Part shown: in pieces, positions 23,030 through 33,838 of the stretch | Layout: each line of letters opens with the position of its first letter | Numbering within the stretch: position 1 is the stretch's first letter | From: Pantoea wallisii | GTDB taxonomy: Bacteria; Pseudomonadota; Gammaproteobacteria; Enterobacterales; Enterobacteriaceae | NCBI RefSeq assembly: GCF_002095485.1 | Contig: NZ_MLFS01000024.1 | Location: forward strand, 1 to 57,533 | Length of the DNA: 57,533 nucleotides | Direction: 5' to 3' | Position numbers and translations under genes: made by a program | Notes under the pieces: generated by a model | What the model was told of the DNA's origin: nothing | What the model saw: the letters and a program-made list of their open reading frames with translations, nothing else | The model's database searches: none

Positions 23030-23373
23030 AAATAGTGGCCTGAATCAACGTAAAAACCGCCTGACTGCTCGATTTTTGGCAAATTGCGCGCATTCTAATG
23101 ATCGCCCTGAGGCTTGTCTACCCTGAGAGGCCATTTTTTTGTAGTTTTCGGGCAGCTGGCGCTCAAAACAGAGGAAACACGACAAAACAGTGAGATAAAT
23201 GACAGAAATAATCGGTTGCGCGGCTGAAATAATCGATAGACGAGATCACAGCGCTATAATTTTTGACCAAATGGTCAAAATTTGTGTTTGCGGCACGCTT
23301 TATTCACTACAAACAAAACAAAATAGAGACCTCGTAGTTAAAAAAATACCAAGTCCTCATTTAAACATAAAAT
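23030..23373. other. carA upstream / dapB downstream intergenic region, no gene seen
   Basis: AT-rich stretch between the ARG boxes and the dapB terminator. It probably holds the distal pyrimidine-regulated carA promoter, but I cannot pick a convincing -35/-10 pair by eye. No ORF with a conserved look was found. Confidence 0.5.
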
Positions 23374-23399
23374 AAAGGGCAATAATAATATTGCCCTTT
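23374..23399 (-). terminator. Intrinsic terminator of dapB
   Basis: Stem AAAGGGCAATA / TATTGCCCTTT with loop ATAA. On the minus strand it is followed by an ATTTTATG stretch; on the plus strand by TTCAATC. It lies about 50 bases past the dapB stop. Confidence 0.82.
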
Positions 23400-23451
23400 T
23401 CAATCAACGGCTTACCGATTGAAATAACCACATCACGATGGCTCACAACAC

Positions 23452-24266
<815 letters not shown>

Positions 24267-24443
24267 ATTTATTCATTCCTGATACAAAACTATGCATGCA
24301 AAGCGTAAACAGGTTAACGGTCAGGTAACAGTCACGCCACAATAAAAAAGGGATATTAGAATTTCAGCTCAGCCGTTAAACATTATCAGCAAAAGCAATT
24401 TCTTTGGCAGCAAGCCCCCATCCCCGAATTGCAGATAAAGAAA

Positions 24444-24463
24444 AGGCCGAACGCTGTCGGCCT
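24444..24463 (-). terminator. Terminator of the ribF-ileS-lspA-fkpB-ispH operon
   Basis: Stem AGGCCGA / TCGGCCT with a 6-base loop, 22 bases after the ispH stop, followed on the minus strand by TTCTTTATC. Confidence 0.75.
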
Positions 24464-24485
24464 GTTTCAGTCATGAGAGAGCTGC

Positions 24486-25439
24486 TTACTGCACGTTACG
24501 CACGTCAACCCGCAGCTCTTTCGGCACTTCAAATACAATGTTCTCTTCACGGCCAATCAGCTCAATCGCTGCTTCACCGCCCAGCTCGCGCAGACGCTGA
24601 ATAACCTGCTGCACCAGAATATCCGGAGCAGAAGCGCCTGCGGTGACGCCAATGCAGCTCACGCCGGTCACCCACTCCTCCTGGATATCGTCTGCGGAGT
24701 CGATCAGCTTCGCCAGCTTGCCGGCACGCTGGGCCAGCTCTGCCAGACGGTTGGAGTTGGAGGAGTTCTTCGAACCGACAACCAGTACCACCTCGGCATC
24801 TTTTGCCAGCACGCGCACCGCTTCCTGGCGGTTAGTGGTGGCGTAACAGATATCGTCTTTGCGCGGGCCGATAATCGCCGGGAAGCGCTGACGCAGCGCG
24901 TCAATCACATCCGAGGTATCGTCTACTGAGAGCGTGGTCTGCGTCATAAAGCACAGGTTGCTCTCATCTTTTACGGTCAGCTTAAACACATCTTCCGGTG
25001 ACTCCACCAGATACATGCCGCCCTCAGGGTTACTGTACTGCCCCATGGTGCCCTCAACTTCCGGGTGACCCGCGTGGCCGATCAGAATGGCTTCCACCCC
25101 TTTGCGGCTGGCACGCGCCACTTCCATATGCACTTTCGTCACCAGCGGGCAGGTCGCATCAAACAGCATGGTGAGATTACGCGCTTTGGCTTCTGCACGT
25201 ACCGCCTGCGAAACGCCGTGCGCCGAGAAGATCAGGATGGCGTTATCCGGCACTTCGCTAATCTCTTCAATGAAGATTGCGCCACGTTCACGCAGGCTGC
25301 TCACCACATAGCGGTTGTGTACCACTTCGTGGCGTACGTAGATCGGCGCGCCATACATCTCCAGCGCACGCTCCACAATGCTGATGGCGCGATCAACGCC
25401 TGCGCAGAAACCGCGGGGGTTAGCTAACAGGATCTGCAT
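24486..25439 (-). CDS. ispH: 4-hydroxy-3-methylbut-2-enyl diphosphate reductase IspH (LytB)
   Basis: Iron-sulphur enzyme of the last step of the MEP pathway, making IPP and DMAPP. I use ATG 25439 ([20 protein letters not shown]), giving 317 residues (E. coli 316); the frame is open further upstream but this is the conserved start. The three cluster Cys residues are in GFCAGV, DATCPLV and [21 protein letters not shown] and [10 protein letters not shown] are the substrate-binding segments. It starts 20 bases inside the end of fkpB. Confidence 0.97.
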   Translation of the reverse strand: MQILLANPRGFCAGVDRAISIVERALEMYGAPIYVRHEVVHNRYVVSSLRERGAIFIEEISEVPDNAILIFSAHGVSQAVRAEAKARNLTMLFDATCPLVTKVHMEVARASRKGVEAILIGHAGHPEVEGTMGQYSNPEGGMYLVESPEDVFKLTVKDESNLCFMTQTTLSVDDTSDVIDALRQRFPAIIGPRKDDICYATTNRQEAVRVLAKDAEVVLVVGSKNSSNSNRLAELAQRAGKLAKLIDSADDIQEEWVTGVSCIGVTAGASAPDILVQQVIQRLRELGGEAAIELIGREENIVFEVPKELRVDVRNVQ

Positions 25440-25890
25440 CGCCTGCCTCCAGCGCCGGATCGATCTCCAGCACTTCAATGTCAAACTTAATCCGCTGGCC
25501 CGCCAGCGGATGGTTAAAGTCAACGGTGATCGAATCACCGGAGATTTCGCGAATCACGCCTGGCATCTCGCTGCCGCCCATGCCGCTGAACAGCATGATG
25601 GCCCCCACTTCTGGCTCGCCTGCATCAATAAAATCACGACGCGAGAAGTACTGGATCAGATCCGGGCTGATGCCGCCAAAGGCATCCTCCGGCGCCAGCG
25701 TAAAGGCATGCTGATCGCCCACTTTACGCCCCACCAGCTCCTGCTCCAGCGCGGCCGAGAGACTGCCATCACCCAGACGGAACAGCGCGGGCTTGCCATT
25801 GGCGCGCGTGGATTCAGCCGTTGAGCCATCCTCCAGCTTCAGCGTAAAGTGCACCAGCACTGCGCTATCGCGCTGAACTAACTCTGTCAT
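25420..25890 (-). CDS. fkpB: FKBP-type peptidyl-prolyl isomerase FkpB (SlpA)
   Basis: Cytoplasmic FKBP-fold prolyl isomerase/chaperone of the SlyD-like group. The 156-residue product has the core [12 protein letters not shown], the inserted IF domain ([19 protein letters not shown]) and the [10 protein letters not shown] motif. It is 7 residues longer at the C-terminus than E. coli FkpB, so it overlaps ispH by 20 bases. Its start overlaps the lspA stop as ATGA (4 bases). Confidence 0.95.
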   Translation of the reverse strand: MTELVQRDSAVLVHFTLKLEDGSTAESTRANGKPALFRLGDGSLSAALEQELVGRKVGDQHAFTLAPEDAFGGISPDLIQYFSRRDFIDAGEPEVGAIMLFSGMGGSEMPGVIREISGDSITVDFNHPLAGQRIKFDIEVLEIDPALEAGDADPVS

Positions 25891-26396
25891 GGGTTACCTT
25901 TTTCGTTTGCCTGTTTGCTTTTAGGGCTAAGAAAACCTTCCAGCACCACCAGCGCCGCACCGATGCAGATTCCGCAGTCGGCAATGTTGAACGTGGCAAA
26001 GTGCCAGTCGCCCACATAGAAGTCGATAAAATCGACGACGAAGCCGTGATATGCCCGATCAAACAGGTTACCCAACGCGCCGCCAATAATCAGCGCGTAG
26101 GCGATGTTGGTTAATTTATGCTGCGCCGCGTTGCGGTACATCATCACCAGCAGTGAGATCACAATTGCCAGCGCAATACCGGCAAAGAACCAGCGCTGCC
26201 AGCCGCCTTTATCCGCCAGGAAACTGAACGCCGCGCCATAATTGTGCGCGTAGAACAGATTCAGGAACGGCATCAGCGGCTGGGTTTCATGCAGCATCAT
26301 GTTGCTCATGATCCACTGCTTGCTGGCGAAATCGATAACAATCAGCACCAGCACCAGCCACAGCCAGCGTAATCCGGTAGAGCAGAGTTTACTCAT
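25887..26396 (-). CDS. lspA: Prolipoprotein signal peptidase LspA
   Basis: Inner-membrane aspartyl protease that cleaves lipoprotein signal peptides after lipidation. The 169-residue product has four membrane segments and both catalytic Asp regions: [21 protein letters not shown] and [24 protein letters not shown] is the conserved periplasmic motif. Its start overlaps the ileS stop by one base (TGATG) and its stop overlaps fkpB by four, so this is a tightly coupled operon. Confidence 0.97.
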   Translation of the reverse strand: MSKLCSTGLRWLWLVLVLIVIDFASKQWIMSNMMLHETQPLMPFLNLFYAHNYGAAFSFLADKGGWQRWFFAGIALAIVISLLVMMYRNAAQHKLTNIAYALIIGGALGNLFDRAYHGFVVDFIDFYVGDWHFATFNIADCGICIGAALVVLEGFLSPKSKQANEKGNP

Positions 26397-29215
26397 CAGG
26401 CGAATTTCCGCACTTCGCCGTCACCGGCTACGTTGGTATAGCAACGGCCGCAAATTGCCGCGTACTCCGGGTTCTGACCAACGTCAGTCGTGTAGTGCCA
26501 GCAGCGTGGGCACTTCTCGCCTTCTGCTTTATGCAGCGCGATTTTCAGGCCTTTTAACTGCTCGCTCTGCTGCGCTTCATCGCTGGCCGTGGCGTAATCC
26601 GCCACGATTGCGCCTGAGGTCAGCAGCACGAAACGCAGCTCATCGCCCAGCGCCTGCAGCTTCGCCGCCAGCTCAGGATCGGCATAGAGCGTGACGCTGG
26701 CCTCCAGCGCGCCACCGATGCGTTTGTCGCTACGCGCCTGCTCAATCACCTTGTTCACTTCGCCACGGACTTTCAGCAGTTCAGCCCAGTAGGCATCGTT
26801 CAGCGCTTCGTTGTCCGCCAGACCAAACAGGCCGGCATACCACTCCTCGGTGAAGACATACTGCGCACGCTCGCCCGGCAGATGGCCCCAGATCTCATCC
26901 GCGGTAAACGACATGATTGGCGCCATCCAGCGCACCAGCGCTTCTGCGATGTGCCACAGCGCGGTCTGGCAGCTGCGACGCGCCAGGCTGTCCTCTTTCG
27001 CCGTGTACTGACGGTCTTTGATCACGTCGAGATAGAACGAGCCCATCTCGATCGAGCAGAAGTGCATCAGGCGTTGCACCACTTCATGGAAGTCGTAGTT
27101 CTCATACGACTGCACAATGTCCTGCTGCGCCGCCAGCGCACGGCCAACCGCCCAGCGATCCACAACGACCATCTCTTCCGGGCTGACGCAGTCTGTCGCC
27201 GGATTGAAGCCCGCCAGGTTCGCCAGCAGGAAACGTGCGGTGTTACGGATACGGCGATAGCTGTCAGCGGCACGCTTCAGGATCTCGTCAGAGACGGCCA
27301 TCTCACCGGAGTAGTCGGTTGAGGCGACCCACAGACGCAGGATATCCGCGCCCAGCTTATCCATCACATCCTGCGGCGCCACAGTGTTGCCGATCGACTT
27401 CGACATCTTGCGGCCCTGACCGTCCACGGTGAAGCCGTGAGTCAGTACCTGACGATAAGGCGCTTTGCCTTTCATCGCGGTGCCGATCATCAGCGACGAC
27501 ATGAACCAGCCACGGTGCTGATCTGAACCCTCCAGATACATATCCGGCGCGTGGCCTTCAAATTCCGGACGCGCATCCACCACCGAGAAGCTGGTAGAGC
27601 CGGAGTCAAACCAGACGTCCAGCGTATCCGGCACTTTCACGTAGTTATCAGCATCGTCGCCCATCAGCTCGCGCGGATCGAGATCCCACCACGCCTGAAT
27701 ACCGTCCTGCTCAACGCGCAGCGCCACTTTCTCCATCAGCTCCAGCGTATCCGGATGCAGCTGCTCGCTCTCTTTATGTACGAACAGCGCCATCGGCACG
27801 CCCCAAGTACGCTGACGCGAGATGCACCAGTCCGGACGGTTCTCCACCATCGCTTCAATCCGCGCCTGGCCCCAGTCCGGGATCCACTGCACGCCTTTGA
27901 TCTCTTTCAGCGACTGCGCACGCAGGCCTTTCTGATCCATGCTGATAAACCACTGCGGCGTGGCACGGAAGATGATGGGCGTTTTGTGACGCCAGCAGTG
28001 CGGGTAGCTGTGCAGCAGTTTCTCCACGTGCAGCAGCGCGCCCTTCTCTTTCAGCAGCTCAACGATCATGTCGTTGGCTTTAAAGACGTTTACGCCATCC
28101 AGCCCAGGGTAAGTGCCTGGCAGATAGGTGCCATCCGGACCAACCGGGTTGGCGGTTTCAATACCGTATTTCTGGCCGATAACATAGTCATCCGGGCCGT
28201 GGCCTGGCGCGGTATGCACTGCACCGGTACCGGCATCCAGCGTGACGTGCTCGCCCAGCACCACTTTAGACTGAACCTGCGTCAGGAACGGATGCTGGAA
28301 CAGCTGTAGCTCCAGCGCGGCGCCTTTGCTTTCGCCCAGCACGGTCCAGTGGCTGATGCCCGCGCGCTTCATCACGCTCTCCACCAGATCTTTCGCCAGG
28401 ATCAGACTGCGGCCTTCGATTTGCAGCAGCTGATAGTCGAACTCCGGGTGCAGCGAGATCGCGCGGTTTGCCGGCATGGTCCATGGCGTGGTAGTCCAGA
28501 TCACCAGTGAGATCGGGCCTTCAGATGCGCTCACGCCAAACTTCGCGCGTACCGCATCAGCGTCCAGCGCGTTAAACATCACATCGATAGAGGGGGACGT
28601 TTTGTCGTAATACTCTACTTCTGCTTCCGCCAGCGCAGAGCGGCAGTCCATGCACCAGTGCACCGGCTTCGCGCCTTTGTGCAGATGGCCATTGCCGATG
28701 ATCTTGCCCAGCGCACGAATGATGTTGGCTTCGGTCTGGAAATTCATCGTCAGGTATGGACGGTCCCAGTCACCCAGCACGCCGAGGCGGATGAAGTCTT
28801 TTTTCTGCCCTTCAACCTGCTCCGCCGCGTAGTTGCGGCAGGCTTCACGGAACTCAGCCGCGCTGACTTTCTCGCCCGGCTTGCCAATCATCTGCTCGAC
28901 TTTGTGCTCAATCGGTAAACCGTGGCAGTCCCAGCCCGGAACGTACGGCGAGTCGTAACCCGCCATGCCTTTCGACTTAACGATAATGTCTTTCAGAATC
29001 TTGTTTACTGAGTGACCAATATGAATGCTGCCGTTCGCATAAGGAGGGCCATCATGCAGGATAAAGGTTTTTTTCCCTTTTTTGGCTGCGCGGATGATGC
29101 CGTACAGGTTGTCATCATACCAGCGTTGCAGCATTGCCGGTTCGCGTTTGGCCAGATCGCCACGCATCGGGAACCCCGTTTCCGGCAAATTCAGGGTAGA
29201 TTTATAGTCACTCAT
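26396..29215 (-). CDS. ileS: Isoleucyl-tRNA synthetase IleS
   Basis: Class Ia aminoacyl-tRNA synthetase charging tRNA-Ile, with post-transfer editing of valine. The 939-residue product (E. coli 938) has the HIGH motif in [15 protein letters not shown], the CP1 editing domain ([17 protein letters not shown]), the KMSKS loop in [12 protein letters not shown] and a C-terminal zinc site (CPRCWHY ... CGRCYTNV). It follows ribF by 27 bases. No frame problem was seen over the full length. Confidence 0.98.
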   Translation of the reverse strand: MSDYKSTLNLPETGFPMRGDLAKREPAMLQRWYDDNLYGIIRAAKKGKKTFILHDGPPYANGSIHIGHSVNKILKDIIVKSKGMAGYDSPYVPGWDCHGLPIEHKVEQMIGKPGEKVSAAEFREACRNYAAEQVEGQKKDFIRLGVLGDWDRPYLTMNFQTEANIIRALGKIIGNGHLHKGAKPVHWCMDCRSALAEAEVEYYDKTSPSIDVMFNALDADAVRAKFGVSASEGPISLVIWTTTPWTMPANRAISLHPEFDYQLLQIEGRSLILAKDLVESVMKRAGISHWTVLGESKGAALELQLFQHPFLTQVQSKVVLGEHVTLDAGTGAVHTAPGHGPDDYVIGQKYGIETANPVGPDGTYLPGTYPGLDGVNVFKANDMIVELLKEKGALLHVEKLLHSYPHCWRHKTPIIFRATPQWFISMDQKGLRAQSLKEIKGVQWIPDWGQARIEAMVENRPDWCISRQRTWGVPMALFVHKESEQLHPDTLELMEKVALRVEQDGIQAWWDLDPRELMGDDADNYVKVPDTLDVWFDSGSTSFSVVDARPEFEGHAPDMYLEGSDQHRGWFMSSLMIGTAMKGKAPYRQVLTHGFTVDGQGRKMSKSIGNTVAPQDVMDKLGADILRLWVASTDYSGEMAVSDEILKRAADSYRRIRNTARFLLANLAGFNPATDCVSPEEMVVVDRWAVGRALAAQQDIVQSYENYDFHEVVQRLMHFCSIEMGSFYLDVIKDRQYTAKEDSLARRSCQTALWHIAEALVRWMAPIMSFTADEIWGHLPGERAQYVFTEEWYAGLFGLADNEALNDAYWAELLKVRGEVNKVIEQARSDKRIGGALEASVTLYADPELAAKLQALGDELRFVLLTSGAIVADYATASDEAQQSEQLKGLKIALHKAEGEKCPRCWHYTTDVGQNPEYAAICGRCYTNVAGDGEVRKFA

Positions 29216-29242
29216 CAGATTCTCGGTTCCGTATTTCGGTCA

Positions 29243-30181
29243 TTAAACCGGTGTTTGTAGCCCAAAAAATTGGCGGGCCGTCACCACATCTTTCGCAATT
29301 TGTTCTTTCAGCGCGTCCAGCGATGCGAAGCGCTGTTCGTCACGAATCTTCTGTTTCAGCACCACTTCAATATGGCGGCCATAAAGATTCATATGGGTGT
29401 CGAGCAGGTGAACTTCAAGCTGCTGACGCAGCCCTTTCACCGTCGGGCGCGTACCAATGTTGGCAACGCCGGGGATCGGCTGTTCGCCGAGACCGAGCAC
29501 TTCTACCGCAAAAACGCCTTTAACCGGCGTCACGGTGCGACGTAGCGGAAGGTTGGCCGTCGGGAAACCGATAGTGCGTCCCAGTGCATCACCGTGCACC
29601 ACACGGCCAGAGATACTGAATGGATGGCCAAGCAGCAGTTGCGCCTGCGCAAAGTCATCCTGCGCCAGCGCCTGACGTACTGCGGTACTGCTGATCCGTT
29701 TGCCGTCATTACAGTAGGTTTGGGTGCTGATGACCTCAAAGCCATACTCCGCACCGGCTTTCTGTAATAACAGGAAATCCCCCTGGCGACCAGCGCCAAA
29801 GCGGAAATCATCCCCAACCGCGAGGAACTTGACGTTGAGTTTCTCAACCAGTAAATCACTGATAAAGCACTGCGCCGAGTGCGCGGCAAAGCGGCGATCA
29901 AAGCGCATGCACAGCACCGTATCGACACCGGCCTGTTCAAGATATCTCAATTTTTCACGTAAGCGTGTCAGGCGTGCCGGTGCTTTGTCACCGGCAAACA
30001 GCTCAAGCGGCTGGGGTTCAAACAGCATCACCACCACCGGCAGGTTGCGTTTACGTCCTTCGGCAATGAGCTCCGTCATCAGCGCCTGGTGGCCGCGATG
30101 TACGCCGTCAAAATTGCCAATGGTCAGAACGCAGCCGCGATGCTGCTCTTTCAGATTATAAATACCGCGGATTAACTTCAT
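29243..30181 (-). CDS. ribF: Bifunctional riboflavin kinase / FAD synthetase RibF
   Basis: Makes FMN from riboflavin and then FAD. The 312-residue product (E. coli 313) has an N-terminal nucleotidyltransferase domain with TIGNFDGVHRGHQ (HxGH-like) and LSVGDDF-type core (FLAVGDDFRFGAGRQGDF), and a C-terminal kinase domain with GFPTANLPLR and the VHLLDTHMNLYGRHIEV segment. It heads the operon with ileS-lspA-fkpB-ispH and is divergent from rpsT. Confidence 0.97.
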   Translation of the reverse strand: MKLIRGIYNLKEQHRGCVLTIGNFDGVHRGHQALMTELIAEGRKRNLPVVVMLFEPQPLELFAGDKAPARLTRLREKLRYLEQAGVDTVLCMRFDRRFAAHSAQCFISDLLVEKLNVKFLAVGDDFRFGAGRQGDFLLLQKAGAEYGFEVISTQTYCNDGKRISSTAVRQALAQDDFAQAQLLLGHPFSISGRVVHGDALGRTIGFPTANLPLRRTVTPVKGVFAVEVLGLGEQPIPGVANIGTRPTVKGLRQQLEVHLLDTHMNLYGRHIEVVLKQKIRDEQRFASLDALKEQIAKDVVTARQFFGLQTPV

Positions 30182-30762
<581 letters not shown>

Positions 30763-30792
30763 TCGCCCGTCTGTTTATCGCTTTGTTAAAAG

Positions 30793-30817
30793 AACCGGCG
30801 CTCAGCCGGTTTTTTTA
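30793..30817 (+). terminator. Intrinsic terminator of rpsT
   Basis: Stem AACCGGC / GCCGGTT, 5-base loop, then a run of T to 30817. Confidence 0.92.
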
Positions 30818-30835
30818 TGCCTGCAATTTACGGCT

Positions 30836-30860
30836 AAAAAAAGGAGGCCTTCGCCTCCTT
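30836..30860 (-). terminator. Intrinsic terminator of nhaA
   Basis: Stem AAGGAGGC / GCCTCCTT with loop CTTC immediately after the nhaA stop on the minus strand, followed by a T-run (A-run 30836-30842 on plus). Confidence 0.9.
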
Positions 30861-30865
30861 CTGTT

Positions 30866-32044
30866 TTAGCGTAACTTTATCCGCAACAGCCCGTAACCAA
30901 TCACTGCGGACAGCAATGACCCGCTGAGAATACCGAGCTTCGAGAACGTCACCAGCTGCTCGTGAGCGGCATCAAAGGCCAGCGAGCTGATAAAGATCGA
31001 CATCGTAAAGCCGATGCCGCACAGCACGCCAATCGCCATAATATCGCGGATTGTGGTACCGCCCGGCAGCGCCGCCATACGAAGCTTCACCGCCAGCCAG
31101 CAGAACAGCGTGATCCCTAAGGGTTTACCAATCAGCAGGCCGAGAATGATACCCAGCGGCTCAGGTGAGAGCACATCACCGAAGGTTATGCCGCTGAGTG
31201 AGATACCGGCGTTAGCAAAAGCAAACAGCGGCAGAATGAGCCAGTTCACCCACGGCATCAGCCCGTGCGCCAGGTGTTCAGCCGGCGAATGGCCGTTCTT
31301 CTCCTCCAGCGGGACAAAGAAGCCGACAATCACACCTGCCAGCGTGGCGTGTACACCGGATTTGAGCACCGCCGTCCACAGCACGATCCCCACCAGCATA
31401 TACACCGCGATATTACGGACCCCGCAGCGATTCAGGATGGCCAGCAGCACAATCGCCCCTGCTGCCACGCTGAGCGACATAACGGAAAGATCGCTGGTAT
31501 AGAACAGCGCAATAATCACAATCGCGCCCAGGTCATCAATAATTGCCAGCGCCATCAGGAACACTTTCAGCGCCGTCGGTACGCGGCTGCCGAGCAGCGC
31601 CAGAACACCGAGCGCAAACGCGATATCGGTCGCGGTGGGAATTGCCCAGCCGTTACGGGCTATCTCATTATCGTGATTGAACAGCAGGAATATAACCGCA
31701 GGTGCCGCCATCCCGCCTAATGCCGCAATCACCGGGAAGATGGCCCGGTCGCGGCTCGCCAGTTCACCGGTGATCAGCTCACGCTTCACTTCCAGGCCAA
31801 TCACCAGGAAGAACAGTGCCATCATCGCATCGTTAATCCACAGCAGCAGGTTTTTACTGATATCCAGCGCGCCAAAGCGGATCTGCACCGGCTCCGCCAG
31901 CAAGGATTGATAGCCCTGCGCGGTTGACGCGTTGTTCGCCAGGATCATCGCTGCCACAGCAGCAAGAATGAGGACAATGCCGTTGCTGGCATCGCTTGCG
32001 ATAAAGCTTTTGAGCAAGCTTCGAATACTACGGGGTTTGTTCAC
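30866..32044 (-). CDS. nhaA: Na+/H+ antiporter NhaA
   Basis: Inner-membrane electrogenic sodium/proton antiporter for pH and salt homeostasis. I place the start at GTG 32044, which has AGGAGG just upstream; the open frame extends 7 codons further to a TTG that has no such site. This gives 392 residues (E. coli 388). The ion-binding Asp pair is in [16 protein letters not shown], the unwound-helix segment in [19 protein letters not shown], and [16 protein letters not shown] marks helix XI. The regulator gene nhaR, next to nhaA in E. coli, is absent; rpsT follows convergently. Confidence 0.96.
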   Translation of the reverse strand: MNKPRSIRSLLKSFIASDASNGIVLILAAVAAMILANNASTAQGYQSLLAEPVQIRFGALDISKNLLLWINDAMMALFFLVIGLEVKRELITGELASRDRAIFPVIAALGGMAAPAVIFLLFNHDNEIARNGWAIPTATDIAFALGVLALLGSRVPTALKVFLMALAIIDDLGAIVIIALFYTSDLSVMSLSVAAGAIVLLAILNRCGVRNIAVYMLVGIVLWTAVLKSGVHATLAGVIVGFFVPLEEKNGHSPAEHLAHGLMPWVNWLILPLFAFANAGISLSGITFGDVLSPEPLGIILGLLIGKPLGITLFCWLAVKLRMAALPGGTTIRDIMAIGVLCGIGFTMSIFISSLAFDAAHEQLVTFSKLGILSGSLLSAVIGYGLLRIKLR

Positions 32045-32222
32045 AACTCCTCCTGAGTATGACAATTTTGCCCTGTAGTGTAGCGGCGGTGATAACCCGT
32101 TAAAAGAAGCTTGTCATTTGTTTACAGGCCAGGGTAAACCTGTCGGGAGATTCACCTGCAGTCCGGATCACAGCTGCCTTATTCAGGCAACGTATAATGA
32201 GTACCTGCTCAACGGCACTGGC
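32045..32222. other. nhaA upstream region
   Basis: Non-coding by eye. It contains the nhaA leader with AGGAGG at 32050-32056 (minus strand). No confident -35/-10 pair or NhaR-type site was picked. Confidence 0.45.
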
Positions 32223-32411
32223 TCAGTACCATCTGGAATAGCGAACATCTATGACGATGACCACAACAGCCCATACGGCTGTCAAAGGAATGGCGTAGCG
32301 GGGGAAAAACAGAATGAAAAAAACGGCGCCGATGAGAATAGCGGCTAAAGGTAACAGATTGCCAAACAGGAATCCGGCTACTGAAACCAGCCACTTTATG
32401 ACCGCTTTCAT
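32223..32411 (-). CDS. Small two-helix membrane protein, unknown
   Basis: A 62-residue ORF starting MKAVIKWLVSVAGFLFGN. It has two hydrophobic stretches, about residues 14-36 (LFGNLLPLAAILIGAVFFIL) and 40-56 (AIPLTAVWAVVVIVIDV), joined by the short Pro-Arg-Tyr turn, with Lys at the N-terminus and Arg/Tyr/Trp at the C-terminus: a plausible helical hairpin in the inner membrane. No family recognised. Its ATG overlaps the stop of the 28-codon ORF upstream as ATGA. The slot between dnaJ and nhaA holds hokC and an insertion sequence in E. coli; this protein does not look like Hok. It may be real, or chance in AT-richer DNA. Confidence 0.4.
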   Translation of the reverse strand: MKAVIKWLVSVAGFLFGNLLPLAAILIGAVFFILFFPRYAIPLTAVWAVVVIVIDVRYSRWY

Positions 32412-32494
32412 TTCTGCAGAATCTCATTCATCAGGAAAATAATTTCATCTTCATTGCCGGATCCCGACCGCGTCATATAGATGATTTTAGACAT
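32408..32494 (-). CDS. Tiny ORF upstream of the small membrane protein, possible gene remnant
   Basis: 28 residues, MSKIIYMTRSGSGNEDEIIF and then LMNEILQK, acidic and soluble. Its stop TGA shares ATGA with the start of the next ORF. The same frame is open ten codons further upstream without an ATG (LLYFLIEPE), so it may be the tail of a decayed or frame-broken gene rather than a full peptide. No clear ribosome binding site. It begins about 55 bases after the dnaJ terminator. Function unknown. Confidence 0.25.
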   Translation of the reverse strand: MSKIIYMTRSGSGNEDEIIFLMNEILQK

Positions 32495-32548
32495 TTCCGG
32501 CTCGATCAAAAAGTAGAGGAGTTTTCAATCCCGCCAGGTTAACAATAA

Positions 32549-32576
32549 AAAAGCGGAGAGTCTCCTCTCCGCTTTT
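32549..32576 (-). terminator. Intrinsic terminator of dnaKJ
   Basis: Perfect 12-bp stem AAAAGCGGAGAG / CTCTCCGCTTTT with loop TCTC, 18 bases after the dnaJ stop, followed on the minus strand by TTATTG. Confidence 0.92.
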
Positions 32577-32594
32577 CACGTCCTGCACACTTTC

Positions 32595-33734
32595 TTAGCG
32601 CGTCAGATCATCAAAGAACTTCTTCACGCCGTCAAAGAAGCTTTTCGAACGCGGGCTGTTTTTCTCACCCGTTGGTCCGCCAAAGCTCTCTTCCAGTTCG
32701 CGCAGCAGCGCTTTCTGTTTGTCGTTCAGGCTCACCGGTGTTTCCACCACCACGCGGCACAGCAGGTCGCCAACTGCGCCACCGCGCACCGATTTCACGC
32801 CTTTACCGCGCATGCGGAACAGCTTGCCGGTTTGGGTCTCTGCCGGCACTTTCAGATTCACGCGGCCATCCAGCGTCGGGACTTCAATCTCACCGCCCAG
32901 GGCTGCCATCGCAAAGTTGATTGGCACTTCACAGTACAGGTTGTTGTCTTCACGCTCGAAGATCGGGTGCTTCTTCACGGAAACCTGTACGTAGAGGTCG
33001 CCAGCCGGTGCGCCATGCTCGCCCGCTTCACCTTCGCCACTGAGACGAATGCGATCGCCGGTATCCACGCCTGCCGGAATCTTCACTGACAGGGTTTTCT
33101 GACGCTCAACGCGACCATGACCATGACAGGCGTTGCACGGATCTTTGATCACCGAGCCACGACCGTGACAGGTCGGACACGCCTGCTGTACGGTAAAGAA
33201 GCCCTGGCGCATCTGCACCTGACCTGCACCGTGACAGGTTGGACAGGTCTGCGGCTGAGTACCCGCTTTCGCGCCGCTGCCGTGGCAGACATCACACTCT
33301 TCCAGAACAGGAATGCGGATCTCTTTGGTCACGCCGCGTACCGCTTCTTCCAGCGTCAGTTCCATGTTGTAGCGTAAATCGGCGCCGCGTGAGGCGCGCT
33401 GACGGCGTCCTCCACCAAAAATATCGCCAAATACGTCGCCAAAGATATCGCTGAAGTCAGCACCGCCGCCGCCAAAGCCGCCGCCGAATCCACCGCCACC
33501 GCCGCCCTGTTCAAAAGCTGCATGACCGTATTGATCGTAGGCCGCACGCTTCTGCGCATCGGTCAGAATTTCGTAGGCTTCCTTCACCTCTTTAAACTTC
33601 GCTTCGGCTTCTTTATCGCCCGGGTTACGGTCCGGGTGATACTTCATCGCCAGGCGCTTATAAGCCTTTTTAATTTCACGCTCATCGGCGGATTTTGAGA
33701 CGCCTAAGATCTCGTAAAAATCACTCTTAGCCAT
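32595..33734 (-). CDS. dnaJ: Chaperone DnaJ (Hsp40)
   Basis: Co-chaperone that delivers substrates to DnaK and stimulates its ATPase. The 379-residue product has the J domain with HPD in KYHPDRN, a Gly/Phe-rich linker (about residues 75-105), four CxxCxGxG zinc repeats ([32 protein letters not shown]) and the C-terminal substrate-binding beta domains. It follows dnaK with a gap of about 100 bases that holds a large hairpin. Confidence 0.98.
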   Translation of the reverse strand: MAKSDFYEILGVSKSADEREIKKAYKRLAMKYHPDRNPGDKEAEAKFKEVKEAYEILTDAQKRAAYDQYGHAAFEQGGGGGGFGGGFGGGGADFSDIFGDVFGDIFGGGRRQRASRGADLRYNMELTLEEAVRGVTKEIRIPVLEECDVCHGSGAKAGTQPQTCPTCHGAGQVQMRQGFFTVQQACPTCHGRGSVIKDPCNACHGHGRVERQKTLSVKIPAGVDTGDRIRLSGEGEAGEHGAPAGDLYVQVSVKKHPIFEREDNNLYCEVPINFAMAALGGEIEVPTLDGRVNLKVPAETQTGKLFRMRGKGVKSVRGGAVGDLLCRVVVETPVSLNDKQKALLRELEESFGGPTGEKNSPRSKSFFDGVKKFFDDLTR

Positions 33735-33758
33735 TGTTGTTCTGCCCTTAACATGATC

Positions 33759-33791
33759 GCACGGGCGTGGAGAGATCTCCTACGCCCGTGC
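33759..33791 (-). promoter_or_regulatory. Large hairpin in the dnaK-dnaJ gap
   Basis: Arms GCACGGGCGT and ACGCCCGTGC (33759-33768 and 33782-33791) with an inner GGAG/CTCC pairing. It ends about 25 bases before the dnaJ start on the minus strand and is not followed by a T-run. It may stabilise the dnaK message or lower dnaJ expression; that is inference. Confidence 0.65.
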
Positions 33792-33838
33792 TGGTTTCAA
33801 CGGCTGTCAGGCCAGCCGTCGCGCCCGGTCAGGGGCAA

